A DNA stretch of 51,875 bases from Holophaga foetida DSM 6591 (GTDB lineage Bacteria; Acidobacteriota; Holophagae; Holophagales; Holophagaceae), in NCBI RefSeq assembly GCF_000242615.2, contig NZ_KI912269.1:172392-224266 (forward strand), read 5' to 3'. Every line of letters begins with the position of its first letter. The first letter of the stretch is position 1. The position numbers and the translations under genes are program-made. The notes beneath the pieces were generated by a model. The model had not been told where the DNA came from, did no database searches, and was given only the letters and a program-made list of their open reading frames with translations. Shown piece by piece: positions 23,701 to 29,153 of the stretch.

Positions 23701-25366
23701 TGGCCTCCCGGAGGCGCTCTGGCAGCCCGTCCCGGCCCTCCAGGGTCTGGGGGATGCAGAGCGTATCGGGATTCAGGCGGATGTTGCGCTCCCCGATGCC
23801 GCTGGAGAGTTGGAAGCCCACGGTGCCGTCCTCAATGTAGAGGTATGAGCTCTGGACCTCGCCGGTCTTCATGGCCCGGAGTTGGAACTTGAAGGAGGCG
23901 GTCTCCCCGGGATTGAGGGTGTGCTTGGGAGAGCCGTTCTCGTTGGTGGCCACCTCCTCCAGCTTGAGGACCGGAGCGCTCACCAGCTTGGCATTGCCCA
24001 GGCGGGCCTGGTCGATGGACAGGGAGATGCCCGTGGCAAAGGTGCCGGAGGTGTTCGTGAGGCGGGCCTCCAGGGTGTAGACCTCCCCCTTGCGCACCAC
24101 ATCGGGGTGGACCAGCAGGAGATTGAAGGTGGGATTCTTGACCAGGAGCCTGCCGGAGGCGGTCCCGCGCAGGGGCACAGCTTCATCCAATCCGGGCCCC
24201 TCGAACTGGCCCTGGATGAGGAAGTTGGCCGGATGGCTGCCCTCCTTGAGGCCCTCTACGTAGAAGTTGGCCATGCCGCTCTCGCCAGCCGCCAGACTAT
24301 CCTCGCCCTTGCCGGGATTGCCCTCGGCGTCATTTCCGAGCACGGCCTTGCGCGCGGTATCGTCGATCCCTTCGCCCTGCTTGGGCACAAGCTTCAGGGC
24401 GCCGACCCCATCCCCGGCCGTGGGTGGCGAATAGGTAGCGGTCAGATGGGTGACCTTGAAGGGAGACCCCGCCTGGAGGGTGTTCAATACCACCACACTC
24501 ACGCGGTAGTGCTGGTGGAGGTAGCCGATGCTTCCCGGAATCACCAGTAGGGCCCTGAAGCTGTGGCGCATGGCGTGGGACACGGCGGGGCGGCTGAGCA
24601 GGAAGGGATCCTTCTCAGGCATGATTTCGGCGGCCACCACGCTGAGATCCGGAATATCTCCGCTTGCCCCGGCGCCCTGGATTTCGAGCCGACCGAGGAT
24701 GCCCCCGCCCCTGGGGTCTTCCACACCGTTATAGAGGGGGGTCGCCACGGGAAGGCTCAGGTTGATCTGGCGGCTGCCGATGCTGAGGGCCATGGTGAAA
24801 CGCCGAGCCTCGTAGCTCCCCGCTCCCAGTTGGAGGCCCGCATCCCGAATCTCCTCGCCGGTCATGGGTGTCGAGGTGACGCTGCTGATCAGAATCTCAC
24901 CCAGACTGGAGATGGTCATGACCAGAGGCTTGGCCTCCAGGAGGATCCTATCACCCGCCATCAGACGCACACTGGAGACGGTATAGCTGCCCTCCTGAGG
25001 CATGGCAGGCATGGAAAGTCCGGTAGCGATGGACCCTTTGACGGTCGTGGCTGGAAGCCCCGGCCCGGAAAAGGTGCCGATCAGTTCCGCCTCGGCGGGC
25101 AGCATGTTCTGCAGTTCAGCCGAGGTGGCGCTGCGCCCTCCCAGCTGGAAGGTCACGGGGATGCGGAAGGGGCTCCCCTGGGGAAGCTGGATCGGCGTAG
25201 AAGGAAGCTGCATCGACAGGCCGACAAGCTGCATCTCCCAGGTGGCCAGTGCTCCGGAACGCAGGGCCGCTGCCGCACGTGCAGGTGCAGATAGACATGT
25301 GAAGACCATGACAAGGCTCACGAGGACTGTGAGCCTGAGCTGGTGACGCAGGTTTGATCGGGACAC
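11702..25366 (-). CDS. giant secreted carboxypeptidase-regulatory repeat protein (4554 aa)
   Basis: A Sec signal peptide (hydrophobic LTVLVSLVMVFTCLSA, then APARA) opens the protein. About the first 1050 residues are not repetitive. From about 1068 onward it is built mostly of carboxypeptidase-regulatory/transthyretin-like beta modules of the form G-x-V-x-D-x-x-G-x-P-V-x-G-A-x-V, with SDANGYYRLDGL-type second halves. A composite unit of about 255 aa is tandemly repeated near 2520-3030, and a unit of about 100 aa near 3948-4145. No C-terminal sorting signal is recognised. The GTG start at 25366 has GGAG six bases upstream. Such proteins act as surface stalks, adhesins or matrix components; the exact role here is unknown. 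It heads a unit with the OmpA-like and lipoprotein genes. Confidence is high that it is one coding region and low on function. Confidence 0.85.
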   Translation of the reverse strand: MSRSNLRHQLRLTVLVSLVMVFTCLSAPARAAAALRSGALATWEMQLVGLSMQLPSTPIQLPQGSPFRIPVTFQLGGRSATSAELQNMLPAEAELIGTFSGPGLPATTVKGSIATGLSMPAMPQEGSYTVSSVRLMAGDRILLEAKPLVMTISSLGEILISSVTSTPMTGEEIRDAGLQLGAGSYEARRFTMALSIGSRQINLSLPVATPLYNGVEDPRGGGILGRLEIQGAGASGDIPDLSVVAAEIMPEKDPFLLSRPAVSHAMRHSFRALLVIPGSIGYLHQHYRVSVVVLNTLQAGSPFKVTHLTATYSPPTAGDGVGALKLVPKQGEGIDDTARKAVLGNDAEGNPGKGEDSLAAGESGMANFYVEGLKEGSHPANFLIQGQFEGPGLDEAVPLRGTASGRLLVKNPTFNLLLVHPDVVRKGEVYTLEARLTNTSGTFATGISLSIDQARLGNAKLVSAPVLKLEEVATNENGSPKHTLNPGETASFKFQLRAMKTGEVQSSYLYIEDGTVGFQLSSGIGERNIRLNPDTLCIPQTLEGRDGLPERLREAMLRVLGQAYSVATTKGALPVGVLPIARGTVTDRMAQTLSEQGVFLKMGTDRARIWWELWSAFTRNTDEGFDQLVRTTEAGAELRAAFLAAWRTWADSSRTPAERLKEMASYGYGVSGTAVVALKGAEEGLSIGMTDGTGQVLQNVSPLPALGAKGAAWGGEGGNHLLQFPFPAGTTGTLSLANQGSDHMDLDLALLVPTTGETQPIHSRLAFRLGTGQTASVSLGAQRELQVKVTDSTGTLTHQGTAESVEALAPEPFQVLAVHRYDLDLFPDATPYGTHVMVLFNRPNTPLSIGTGDEGFQQAQALVQVEGNAFWRKVMGNATKPDGTLELDGNGQPKKMPSPPALLQAYPRVISLYLEKPVGPYIQRQITLADSWTDAQGNPLSNTRTWPIQSGLVPGGAVVKGHARKLDGTGLQATLTYWYYTKVHSNELDLATGELFVKEDIQEYYALVTNNVATEPDGSYQLDYVPEPVSYAIGPFLLQGDMPGGRAFAQASVLGNGQVIQMDLVLEGKGSLEGYTLDAQGNPVPGVQVQAVQEQPTYGLNVGTGGGSFAVSGSSDANGYYRLDGLKTGVFSIRALKGLFGVAGSGEIARDGEVVRKDLVLKGKVGQIKVRLLDLLGQPQMKEWIRMGFPAGILRSGSGTVTYVYPEQATAEADGWVRFKDVPSGDIHLLAPFLAKGSVTEFHGFLEPGAELVAELRQLPPQERAHARVLVADSAGNPVANAYVGYANDSAYNLSTDGEGLTPSFELAPGQTITVRAYHPAWVGVTQGDSLTPEAGESYTLRVVMPAKAGLKGTVKRPDGSPVKGAYVAIPPVCDDMKKNRLAITDASGAFQIPDVPVGGQFRLAAVGPELRTAITPLFIQLSDGETRELSLVLPAVGNNTLQGTVYQPQEGAQKIPAMAQVWVKAFLPSIQTSEQGNPNWGLLVEEEVAAARTPATGIYTFTGLPSGAFTLNGNSELFPVIATQAGSFGDEVNVSRTMDLTLIASFAGELKGRVVGRDGATPVPKGARVSLIGGSIGDLTVLTQEDGIYKFAKVIPAGKYKLRAEDPVTGDFFVTAFEMKVEESQARNIRLWGRGNLQIHVQDHQGKPLPEAEVEVIHSKNNGLLGAYDLPELKQKLLPANGGELLFEDLLEGPVTVLIKNPTGLRGTASAELPVGGGNTEVSVRLQPVGGIRGILKRSDGTPVPSGRVDAYGQRGDSGNAWLGVSPTYQEGVEGRFLFYPLPAGVVRLEAWDPDTRQIGRITVNVAECTQDGPFTEVEITCQDKGPVVLKVVDESQAPVLRASLSVRYTGGPALTFTTEATTDAEGKASFTLPPGDYFVEATDPVSLASGSLAFSRAANQGEFAQTLTLKGVRSVFGTVLPPPGAPDLPLDGWQLRIHGLNRTATLDSLGQCTLPDVPIGSYTLNLTDLKGRPRGTWNLSVLKDGPAIQDFSAQARAIGSVTATVKDSDGAVVSGASVCLSANVWSGAVPKTDLEGVARFLNVGQGLGTATLSGGSSASFVLETEGQDVPVSLTTAPTGQIHGLLTDPVSQPVPYAAITASYTGGGASSATDASGHFTIKELPVGKPITLRALTGAGRQGQSAPASLSANNEDLEVNFALSAQGSLTGRFTDALRPQLPPLQLQVSSGGSVIARSTTDAEGRFQIGALPAGQALTLTVLWDDGSTQAFQESFTIGGEGDTVDLTRALPAFVNLKGWTKDSDGNKIPMTVLLRDAQGRELNRAVTTGDLFDPDHPTFFFRYLRAGQAYRLDGCREMTTTVIATLNLSLTGDREVEELTLQQPVPRSLRLSLVYPDGSSAPGPGHFVLTPTGVYGGQWQGDLDAAGTASLAGLPDGPYRVQVSGVPNQPALEAQFELTAPTGQIQVVQIPALGVGSALITVQTASGRTLTGSAITVSGVGTPTWTAQPQGDGTWVATGLWIGRPLSIQATGFGLLGAQPGFTLGQHGQSLPVVYPAPDQGALAGTVKDSRGNAVAGALVTLVGRPLAVTTDATGAFRIEPLAIGSYTLSVTLPGRPNRALESVALGSDGEVHLQDLALKGTGSVQVNVLREDGSPNPGQTVSLDNTSPWSSGTSLTATSDASGVARFTDVLEGGIAISATLDGKLRTASGNLTDGGTLTLELRSRDISRISGKVRRASDLNTWSTGAIATIQGFIYGLQADGTLVPPSPEPALGYTTASVPVQVSLPSGATFSVGSVSLVKNGVTVVDLRAPAFGMVQGIVKDAKGSLVANAVVSSGSLSATTDAQGAYRLEGLGTGGSSVLATVQGRPNRALDSASIGGDGSTYTLNLTLKGTGTVTVKTLATDGTILGDQAVTLRNNSAWSAGTPLQATSDAQGVATFTDVLEGSIAASATLDSLSCTSSGTLAADQTLVLTLQPRPYSTISGQIKRADNTLTWPQGTRLLVSYYSSQYYNLAEDGTIQVPDPNPHLDYNNGYANAYVVLPGGRQLSLGNVTLVKNGDTVLALTAPGFGSLSGTVKDASGNPVSGVNVNIDGSSIGTTNATGAWSKTEIPIGSRHITASTSTSVAAGDVTLAEDGGSATLDLTLLSNSVSLGVYMPLGRLGYSGYVASSYFSPTWNWNSVTPYVKVDGGSEVIPSAPGGIAQWLEKDHQITYSTTIGVIEVTLTRTVAPQTCVVRDEIRMRNTDATPHAVSLRHAVSLYTYQGIPSGQGQPILAGDNRDAGVLSYYGTILWGNGADTPLSLNSNGFQWPEWTLAPGEQKTLALAHAPYRHSSASSDYRPEGATRVLDRILHGAPEWTYGGDPSAWSNWLPAQAPAADPLPAWNASVTMTIKDFLGRVPVNASFHLNFEPRENLARKSSFYASSPLTGQPADGGVVKITVPGNYPQLALSRTLETTQNTDLVLDEAAPISVTVQDSHGAVVSGASVYVYNTYSTNAQGVVGPWLLTPGSYTATATLPNSGNTVQISGTIQAQAGTDNSLTLAFPAVGSVKLNLLGADGLPYPSSFNGYLINDVASRYMYGQTSLTWTGVLPGTWKVRVLDPRTGGYLPDQTISVSADAETEVTFHLPSLGQVRMQILTPAGTPVARNQYVRLTGADGGTKSQYTDDAGLVTFSNVAPGNATITVTNATNGYSASTGVAVTEGVLAQGTLALPGSGKVVVNVITADGRAASDRNLRILDAGQSIRNGGLYQGTCTLNPVPAGRSLVLQEYYSSCNLWFPCIPDQTFTLTQDGESKTLNLVLPLGGLTVKVQDASGNPIPNAAVSAGGGQRTGMTAQDGTLLLSVPLDTPFAVNASASGYLDASNDSVTVSTAQPAGSITLTLAKTIDVNFQVKRANGSLAPYSIYYARWTLSTTPATTTRTLSNPNGIWKIGQSGAYTFEAATTIGTNQSGSWSNQGANLWPWKATVTATLDTSNPTPTVTATLPALAAFTLHLQAADGSPLAVDRNLKLVLKNSTATGFLPNLPAVDFNPRWINGNLVMDEHFPEGTHSFALQDRTGLTLSTFDLVVRPEDDATRIEKILPVTLPAMASLTLHYQDAQGRPLAQDHSLQLQLVQSTVAGYAPSLSAYGNDPAFGQDFPEGTHTFAVVDPAFGEMGRFDLTVAPGDDGKTLERTLRLPYVRSTWTLQALAGDGITPAVGAELDVYATDYDYGFTVIPGELSIMEVPDGTVLRGYASYRPYGKGDYVEAETGDQVISEGTDINQILTLDLTVLRVRLLETDGADSVDGPGCDLPDITDQDASRQAYEWWDDDNGDWAMLILGQDPGATLKVQVFDGDSGLGKVESLTVPALGSSLTQEIRLPEHGWLETVEFRTSDGSTPEQLAVAISADAPGLVRPDLAIWEGNRDPSGGFTFHSPSFSSAWLSDGWSSLEYRWDYNANTSPTRVRVPLGATLWMGSLRNGEGGYYLGAWGSQPYTVAAGETLLQPVAQTVWQEVPFQVVDSANQPIRSQDLAFRPLHAPDGWTLDAWSYRNESSTYLNGNLPMGMPLRLELQPPGCGPNWKGSWDYTFDGSTPAPGPVFKATEWEEGEECPQS
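16276..17807 (-). repeat. tandem ~255-aa repeat inside the 4554-aa gene
   Basis: Two successive units, about 17807-17046 and 17045-16276, each begin with a carboxypeptidase-regulatory module (GTVKDSRGNAVAGA and GIVKDAKGSLVANA). Both continue through PGRPNRALES / QGRPNRALDS, then TSDASGVARFTDVLEG / TSDAQGVATFTDVLEG and SLVKNG. A third unit begins at about 16275 (GTVKDASGNPVSGV) and then diverges. Boundaries are approximate and were read from the translation. Confidence 0.75.
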
Positions 25367-25649
25367 GCCTTACTCCACGGGACGACAGTGACCCCGGCAT
25401 GCCACTGTCCATTCATGGATCAGATGGGACGCCAGAAATCAACCCGCAGGCTACCACGAAGGATTGGTTAATAAATATTAAAAATACAATCCAGCAAAAG
25501 GGCGATAACACAAGCAATGGTTGACCCACACATGGACATACAACCCCAAAAAACGGCATCTCGGCGGGCAAATACAACATATTAAGCATTTTGTATTGCA
25601 ACAAATGCACACATCCAGCCTGCGGCACTGTTATAATTTTTTTATAAAA
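25367..25649. other. AT-rich intergenic region upstream of the 4554-aa gene
   Basis: This is 283 bp of markedly AT-rich DNA between yigZ and the giant gene, in an otherwise GC-rich neighbourhood. It contains runs such as TTAATATTTATTAA on the minus strand, near 25465-25485. It must hold the promoter and leader of the giant-protein unit. I cannot assign -35/-10 boxes or a riboswitch with confidence, and no strong GC hairpin terminator for yigZ is visible. Confidence 0.4.
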
Positions 25650-26267
25650 TCACAACTTAACCAGCCAGAAAATCTCACCACCCCGACTGCGCTCCCGCCA
25701 CGCCGCCTCCAGGGCCTGCTCCCGGCCCGGGGGCATGGCGAAGTGGATGGTGGCGCTGGATCCGCTGAAGTCCTGCCCCTGGATCTCCACCTCGGGAAAG
25801 GCCCCCAAGACCGCGTACGGTAGGTGGGCCGCTTCGGCTGGAACCTCGATGGCACCCCGCACCAGGACGCGCACCTCCTCCAGGAGTCCCTGGGTCTCGG
25901 CCTCCCGGATCGCACCCTGGACCCCCTCGGTATAGGCCCGCACCAGCCCGCCGGTCCCGAGCTTCGTCCCCCCGAACCATCGGATGGAAACGACCAGGAG
26001 ATCCGTCAAATCCTCTCCCTCCAGCACCCTCAGCATGGGGGGGCCTGCGGTTCCCGAGGGCTCGCCATCATCATCCGACCCGAAGCCCTGGACGGGGCAG
26101 CCGCTCCGCCAAGCACTGCAGTGGTGGGTCGCATCGAAATCCCGCTTGCGGATCCGGCCCAGGATGGCTGCGCGCTCCTCCGCCGTGCAGGCCGGGTGAA
26201 GCTCCGTGAGGAACACGGAGGCCTTTTCCCGGAATCGGAAGGTGCATGGGGCAATGAGACGGCGCAT
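25650..26267 (-). CDS. yigZ: YigZ/IMPACT-family protein
   Basis: This 205-aa protein matches the UPF0029/IMPACT family in layout. The N-terminal domain carries DDGEPSGTAGPPML (near residues 70-83) and VSIRWFGGTKLGTGGLVRAY (near 93-112), the two signature blocks. A C-terminal DUF1949-like domain follows (VRGAIEVPAEAAHLPYAVLG). Length is typical for the family (about 200-210 aa). The bacterial proteins are conserved but poorly characterised; the eukaryotic homologue IMPACT works in translation control. The ATG is 10 bp after the stop of the 207-aa gene on the same strand, so the two are probably co-transcribed. Confidence 0.93.
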   Translation of the reverse strand: MRRLIAPCTFRFREKASVFLTELHPACTAEERAAILGRIRKRDFDATHHCSAWRSGCPVQGFGSDDDGEPSGTAGPPMLRVLEGEDLTDLLVVSIRWFGGTKLGTGGLVRAYTEGVQGAIREAETQGLLEEVRVLVRGAIEVPAEAAHLPYAVLGAFPEVEIQGQDFSGSSATIHFAMPPGREQALEAAWRERSRGGEIFWLVKL

Positions 26268-26277
26268 CCCGATGATT

Positions 26278-26901
26278 TTACCGCCAGATCAGGTGATAGC
26301 GGTGGTGGCAAGCCTCTGGGCCCCGCCCCGAGGGGGCTTCATAGCGGACCTCAACCTCCTGGCACCCGGTCATCCTCAGGGCCTCCTCCAGCCAGCCCGG
26401 CGCACCGGACGCCCAGAAATCAGGATAGAGCCCGATGGCCCAGATGTGGATCAGGGCCGTATCCCCCCCCTCGTGCTCCACCTGGATCCGACCGCCCATG
26501 AAGTAGAAGCGGAAGAACTGGGAGAAATTCGACAGCAAAAAGCTCGGGCTGAGAAAGCGTAGCATCCAGCGATTGACGGTCGTGAGCTGCTCCCGGGCCG
26601 CTTCCCGCCCACGGTCAGCAGTGAGGGCCTCCCCGGAGCCCTCATTGAAGGCCATGCTCAATTCGGTCGCCAACCGCGCATCCACCCATTCAAAGACGCC
26701 GATGCTCCCATCAAAGGCCAGACGGCAGGGTTCGGAAACCGATGCCAACAGCTTGGCCCACCCCTCCGGCCCCCTGGTCCGCTCCACAATGGCCCGGAGA
26801 TGCCGCACCAACTGTCCCCGCTCCTGGGTGATGATGAGATCGGATTCAGTCACGCTTTCGGTCCAGTCAACCCTGTTTTTTGCAAACTCGTCCTTCATCA
26901 T
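26278..26901 (-). CDS. hypothetical protein, possibly DUF2378/heme-NO-binding-like
   Basis: This 207-aa cytoplasmic protein has no signal peptide or membrane segment. The order of elements is an acidic N-terminus, a helical middle, a hydrophobic-aromatic helix LSPSFLLSNFSQFFRFYFMG near 126-145, then a beta-rich end IQVEHEGGDTALIHIW...PGWLEEALRMTGCQEVEVRYE. It loosely resembles the fold of the Myxococcus-type TIGR02265/DUF2378 and 4-vinyl-reductase-like sensory domains, but I see no diagnostic motif. It lies upstream of yigZ and divergent from coaX, with about 130 bp between starts. Confidence 0.6.
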   Translation of the reverse strand: MMKDEFAKNRVDWTESVTESDLIITQERGQLVRHLRAIVERTRGPEGWAKLLASVSEPCRLAFDGSIGVFEWVDARLATELSMAFNEGSGEALTADRGREAAREQLTTVNRWMLRFLSPSFLLSNFSQFFRFYFMGGRIQVEHEGGDTALIHIWAIGLYPDFWASGAPGWLEEALRMTGCQEVEVRYEAPSGRGPEACHHRYHLIWR

Positions 26902-27030
26902 ACGTGTTCCCTGGCCGACCCCTCCACTCTAACCCAGCTGCTCCCCCCAAGCGCACAGCATTACCCATGGGGCTTTGAAAAGCGGCCCGGGGCTGCCACA
27001 TTGGTTCTTCGGGCTTCTGGAGAAAAGCGG

Positions 27031-27816
27031 ATGGGCCTCCTTCTCGCCATTGATGTAGGCAACACGAATATCGTCCTGGGGCTCTTCGATCTCTCGCAGA
27101 GCAGGGAAGAACCCGTCGTCCAGTCCTGGCGGATTTCCACCAGCCGGGAACGGACACCTGACGAATACGGACTCGCCAGCCTGGCCCTTCTGAGCCACCG
27201 CGGGATCGAACCATCCCAGATCACCGATGTGATCATCTCCAGCGTGGTGCCTCCCCTGCACCCGGTCCTGGATGCCTGGATCCAGTCCTATTTCAACGTG
27301 GACCCAATCTGGATCGGCCCGGGCGTCAAGACCGGCCTCAAGGTGATGCTGGAGAACCCATCGGAACTGGGCGCGGACCGCATTGTGAACTGCGTCGCAG
27401 GCATCGAACGATTCGGCGTCCCTCTCGTCGTCATTGATTTCGGCACCGCCACCACCTTCGATGTGGTGAACGCCAGGCGTGAGTATCTGGGCGGCCTCAT
27501 CCTCCCGGGCCTGAAGATCGGTGCCGAGGCCCTCTTCCAGAGGGCCTCCCGGCTGCCGAGGGTGGAGATCGCCGAACCGGAACGCCTGGTGGGGCGCAAT
27601 ACCGTCCAGGCCATGCAGTCTGGCCTCTTCTATGGCTACGTGGGACAGGTAGACGGCATCCTGGAACGGCTCCTCGCCGAGTATCCCAACGCCAAGGTCG
27701 TGGCCACTGGAGGCTTGGCCAAGACCATTGCCGCCGCCAGCAAGCACATCCACACCTGCGACTCTGACCTCACCCTGGAGGGCCTGAGGCTCCTCTGGAT
27801 GAAGAATCGGAAATGA
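27031..27816 (+). CDS. coaX: type III pantothenate kinase
   Basis: The 261-aa product phosphorylates pantothenate in the first step of coenzyme A synthesis. The N-terminal ATP-binding loop reads LLAIDVGNTNIVLGLF. GADRIVNCVAG (near 111-121) and IDFGTATTFDVV (near 136-147) are the other family signatures, and VVATGGLAKTI lies near the C-terminus. The ATG at 27031 was chosen because it places LLAIDVGNTN at the N-terminus as in the family; an open frame upstream is not conserved-looking. It overlaps birA by 4 bp (ATGA), so the two are translationally coupled. This kinase type needs a monovalent cation and is insensitive to CoA feedback, by family knowledge. Confidence 0.95.
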   Translation: MGLLLAIDVGNTNIVLGLFDLSQSREEPVVQSWRISTSRERTPDEYGLASLALLSHRGIEPSQITDVIISSVVPPLHPVLDAWIQSYFNVDPIWIGPGVKTGLKVMLENPSELGADRIVNCVAGIERFGVPLVVIDFGTATTFDVVNARREYLGGLILPGLKIGAEALFQRASRLPRVEIAEPERLVGRNTVQAMQSGLFYGYVGQVDGILERLLAEYPNAKVVATGGLAKTIAAASKHIHTCDSDLTLEGLRLLWMKNRK

Positions 27817-28511
27817 GCGCAATCCCACTAGTGCACTTCCGGGAACTGGATTCCACCCAGGCATTCCTCCAGCGGCATCCCGAACTTGGCACCTGCGGCG
27901 TACTGGCTGACACCCAGACTGCAGGCCGCGGCCGGGGCGAGAACACATGGGAAAGCGCTGTCGGAGCAGGACTCTGGCTCTCCGTGGCCCTCCCCCCCCC
28001 TGCCCTGCCCCCCGGCCTAGTGCTCCAGCGGGCCATGGGAGCCGTAGCGGAGCTCCTCCAGACCAAGGAACGGCCTCTGGGACTCAAGTGGCCTAACGAC
28101 CTAGTGGCCTGGCACGAAGGGCGACTGGTCAAGCTCGGCGGCATCCTGGGCGAACTGCAGGGGGATCGGATGATCCTGGGACTGGGCGTGAACCTCCTCT
28201 CAGCCCCCCGGATCCCAAACCGCCCCATCCCCCCGGCCAGCCTTGCCGGTCTCGGCCTGGAAGCCCCTCTCCCCCTCGCACTGGCCCAAAAGATCATGAA
28301 GGCATGGAGCCGATGGAACCGCTCCCCCCACCCCGCCTTCCTCTGGCCTAGCCCCGGAGACACCATCACCTGGGAAGAGGGCCAGGGCCGCTGCACCCAA
28401 TGGCTGGAAGACGGCCGCCTGGAGGTCCGGGTCCCCGGAGGAACCCTCAAACTCAGCGCAGGAGATGTCCACGGACTCTCTCAGCTTGCCCAAAGCCCTC
28501 ATCCCTGCTAG
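27813..28511 (+). CDS. birA: biotin--[acetyl-CoA-carboxylase] ligase, catalytic form without HTH
   Basis: The 232-aa protein attaches biotin to the biotin carboxyl carrier protein. The motifs are DSTQAFL, the biotinyl-AMP loop TAGRGRGENTW (near residues 36-46), KWPNDLV (near 93-99), KLGGILGE and LGLGVNL. A C-terminal SH3-like segment is present (LEVRVPGGTLKLSAGDV). There is no N-terminal winged helix, so it should be a group I enzyme without repressor function. The coaX/birA pairing and 4-bp overlap are common in bacteria. The stop lies 15 bp before the tRNA gene. Confidence 0.94.
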   Translation: MSAIPLVHFRELDSTQAFLQRHPELGTCGVLADTQTAGRGRGENTWESAVGAGLWLSVALPPPALPPGLVLQRAMGAVAELLQTKERPLGLKWPNDLVAWHEGRLVKLGGILGELQGDRMILGLGVNLLSAPRIPNRPIPPASLAGLGLEAPLPLALAQKIMKAWSRWNRSPHPAFLWPSPGDTITWEEGQGRCTQWLEDGRLEVRVPGGTLKLSAGDVHGLSQLAQSPHPC

Positions 28512-28526
28512 ATTCCAAGAGAGCGG

Positions 28527-28602
28527 GCCAACTTAGCTCAGTTGGTAGAGCAGCTGATTCGTAATCAGCAGGTCGCAGGTTCAAGTCCTGTAGTTGGCTC
28601 CA
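28527..28602 (+). tRNA. tRNA-Thr (anticodon CGT)
   Basis: The cloverleaf can be folded by hand. Acceptor GCCAACT pairs with AGTTGGC, the D stem is GCTC/GAGC, and the anticodon stem GCTGA/TCAGC encloses loop TTCGTAA with anticodon CGT. The variable region is AGGTC, and the T stem GCAGG/CCTGT encloses TTCAAGT. Discriminator T is followed by encoded CCA. The accessory region begins directly downstream, so its 3' end is the likely integration site. Confidence 0.96.
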
Positions 28603-28609
28603 GAAGATC

Positions 28610-28643
28610 GCCCCATCCCACAAGGATGGGGCTTGTTATTTTA
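28610..28643 (+). terminator. rho-independent terminator after tRNA-Thr
   Basis: A perfect 9-bp stem GCCCCATCC/GGATGGGGC with loop CACAA lies 8 bp after the tRNA and is followed by TTGTTATTTT. Confidence 0.8.
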
Positions 28644-28673
28644 CGGCATACATCCGATGACTCAAAAAGGCAC

Positions 28674-28860
28674 TGGTAGCATATTGGTAGCAGCCGGGAT
28701 ACAGGAATCGCCACACCTGACATGCACATCCCTGTCGGCAAGGGGCGCACCGATACATACCCGTAGACGATTACCCACACCCCCCAGGGGAAGAGTGTCG
28801 GGTAAGCATGCCTGACACCATCAAAGGCGGCCAGGGCCAACTGGTAGCACAATGGAAGCA
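28674..28860 (+). repeat. two pairs of TGGTAGCA repeats with 11-bp offset
   Basis: TGGTAGCA occurs at 28674 and 28685, and again as TGGTAGCA at 28842 and TGGAAGCA at 28853. Both pairs are therefore spaced 11 bp, about one helical turn. They lie between the tRNA and the excisionase-like gene. That position fits arm-type binding sites of a tyrosine integrase; no integrase is visible to confirm it. Confidence 0.55.
28795..28818. promoter_or_regulatory. 8-bp inverted repeat, possible operator or Xis site
   Basis: GTGTCGGG and CCTGACAC form arms separated by 8 bp, with one mismatched pair. The site lies between the two TGGTAGCA pairs and about 80 bp past the end of the excisionase-like gene. Confidence 0.35.
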
Positions 28861-28896
28861 AAAGAAACGCCCCCAGGCGGGGGCGTGTGATGTCAC

Positions 28897-29124
28897 TCAT
28901 ACAGAACCGGTCCGGGCGGCAATGTTTGGTGCACTGCGGAGTTGAGCCGCCTCATAATCCATGACCGCGGAGAGCGGGTAAATCACCCTGCGACCAAGCT
29001 TTATAAACAGAGGCCCCTCCCTCCTGTACCGCCAGTTCTTGAGGGTGCCGGGAGTGATCGCACCCTTCCAGCGAGCGGAAAGTTCCTCAGGAGTCAGGTG
29101 CAGTTCATTCGTCATGTGAGACAC
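28897..29124 (-). CDS. small helix-turn-helix protein, excisionase/AlpA-like
   Basis: This protein of 75 residues (72 if it starts at the ATG at 29115 rather than the GTG at 29124) has the compact winged-helix layout LTPEELSARWK..ITPGTLKNWRYRREGPLFIKLGRRVIYP. That is the MerR-like excisionase fold (TPxTLxNWRxxxxGPxFxKxGrxVxYp). Such proteins bind DNA and either direct excisive recombination or regulate the element. It is the last gene before the tRNA, following the loader and initiator genes on the same strand, a position usual for xis in tRNA-integrated elements. Start choice is open because neither codon has a strong ribosome-binding site. Confidence 0.8.
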   Translation of the reverse strand: MSHMTNELHLTPEELSARWKGAITPGTLKNWRYRREGPLFIKLGRRVIYPLSAVMDYEAAQLRSAPNIAARTGSV

Positions 29125-29153
29125 AGTTCCATGGAGAAGGTTGAGAGCGACGC

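Noticed and set aside
28565..28900. 111-codon frame on the minus strand ending LLEPTTGLEPATC
   Set aside because: Its C-terminus is the antisense of tRNA-Thr, a well-known false translation, and its start lacks support.
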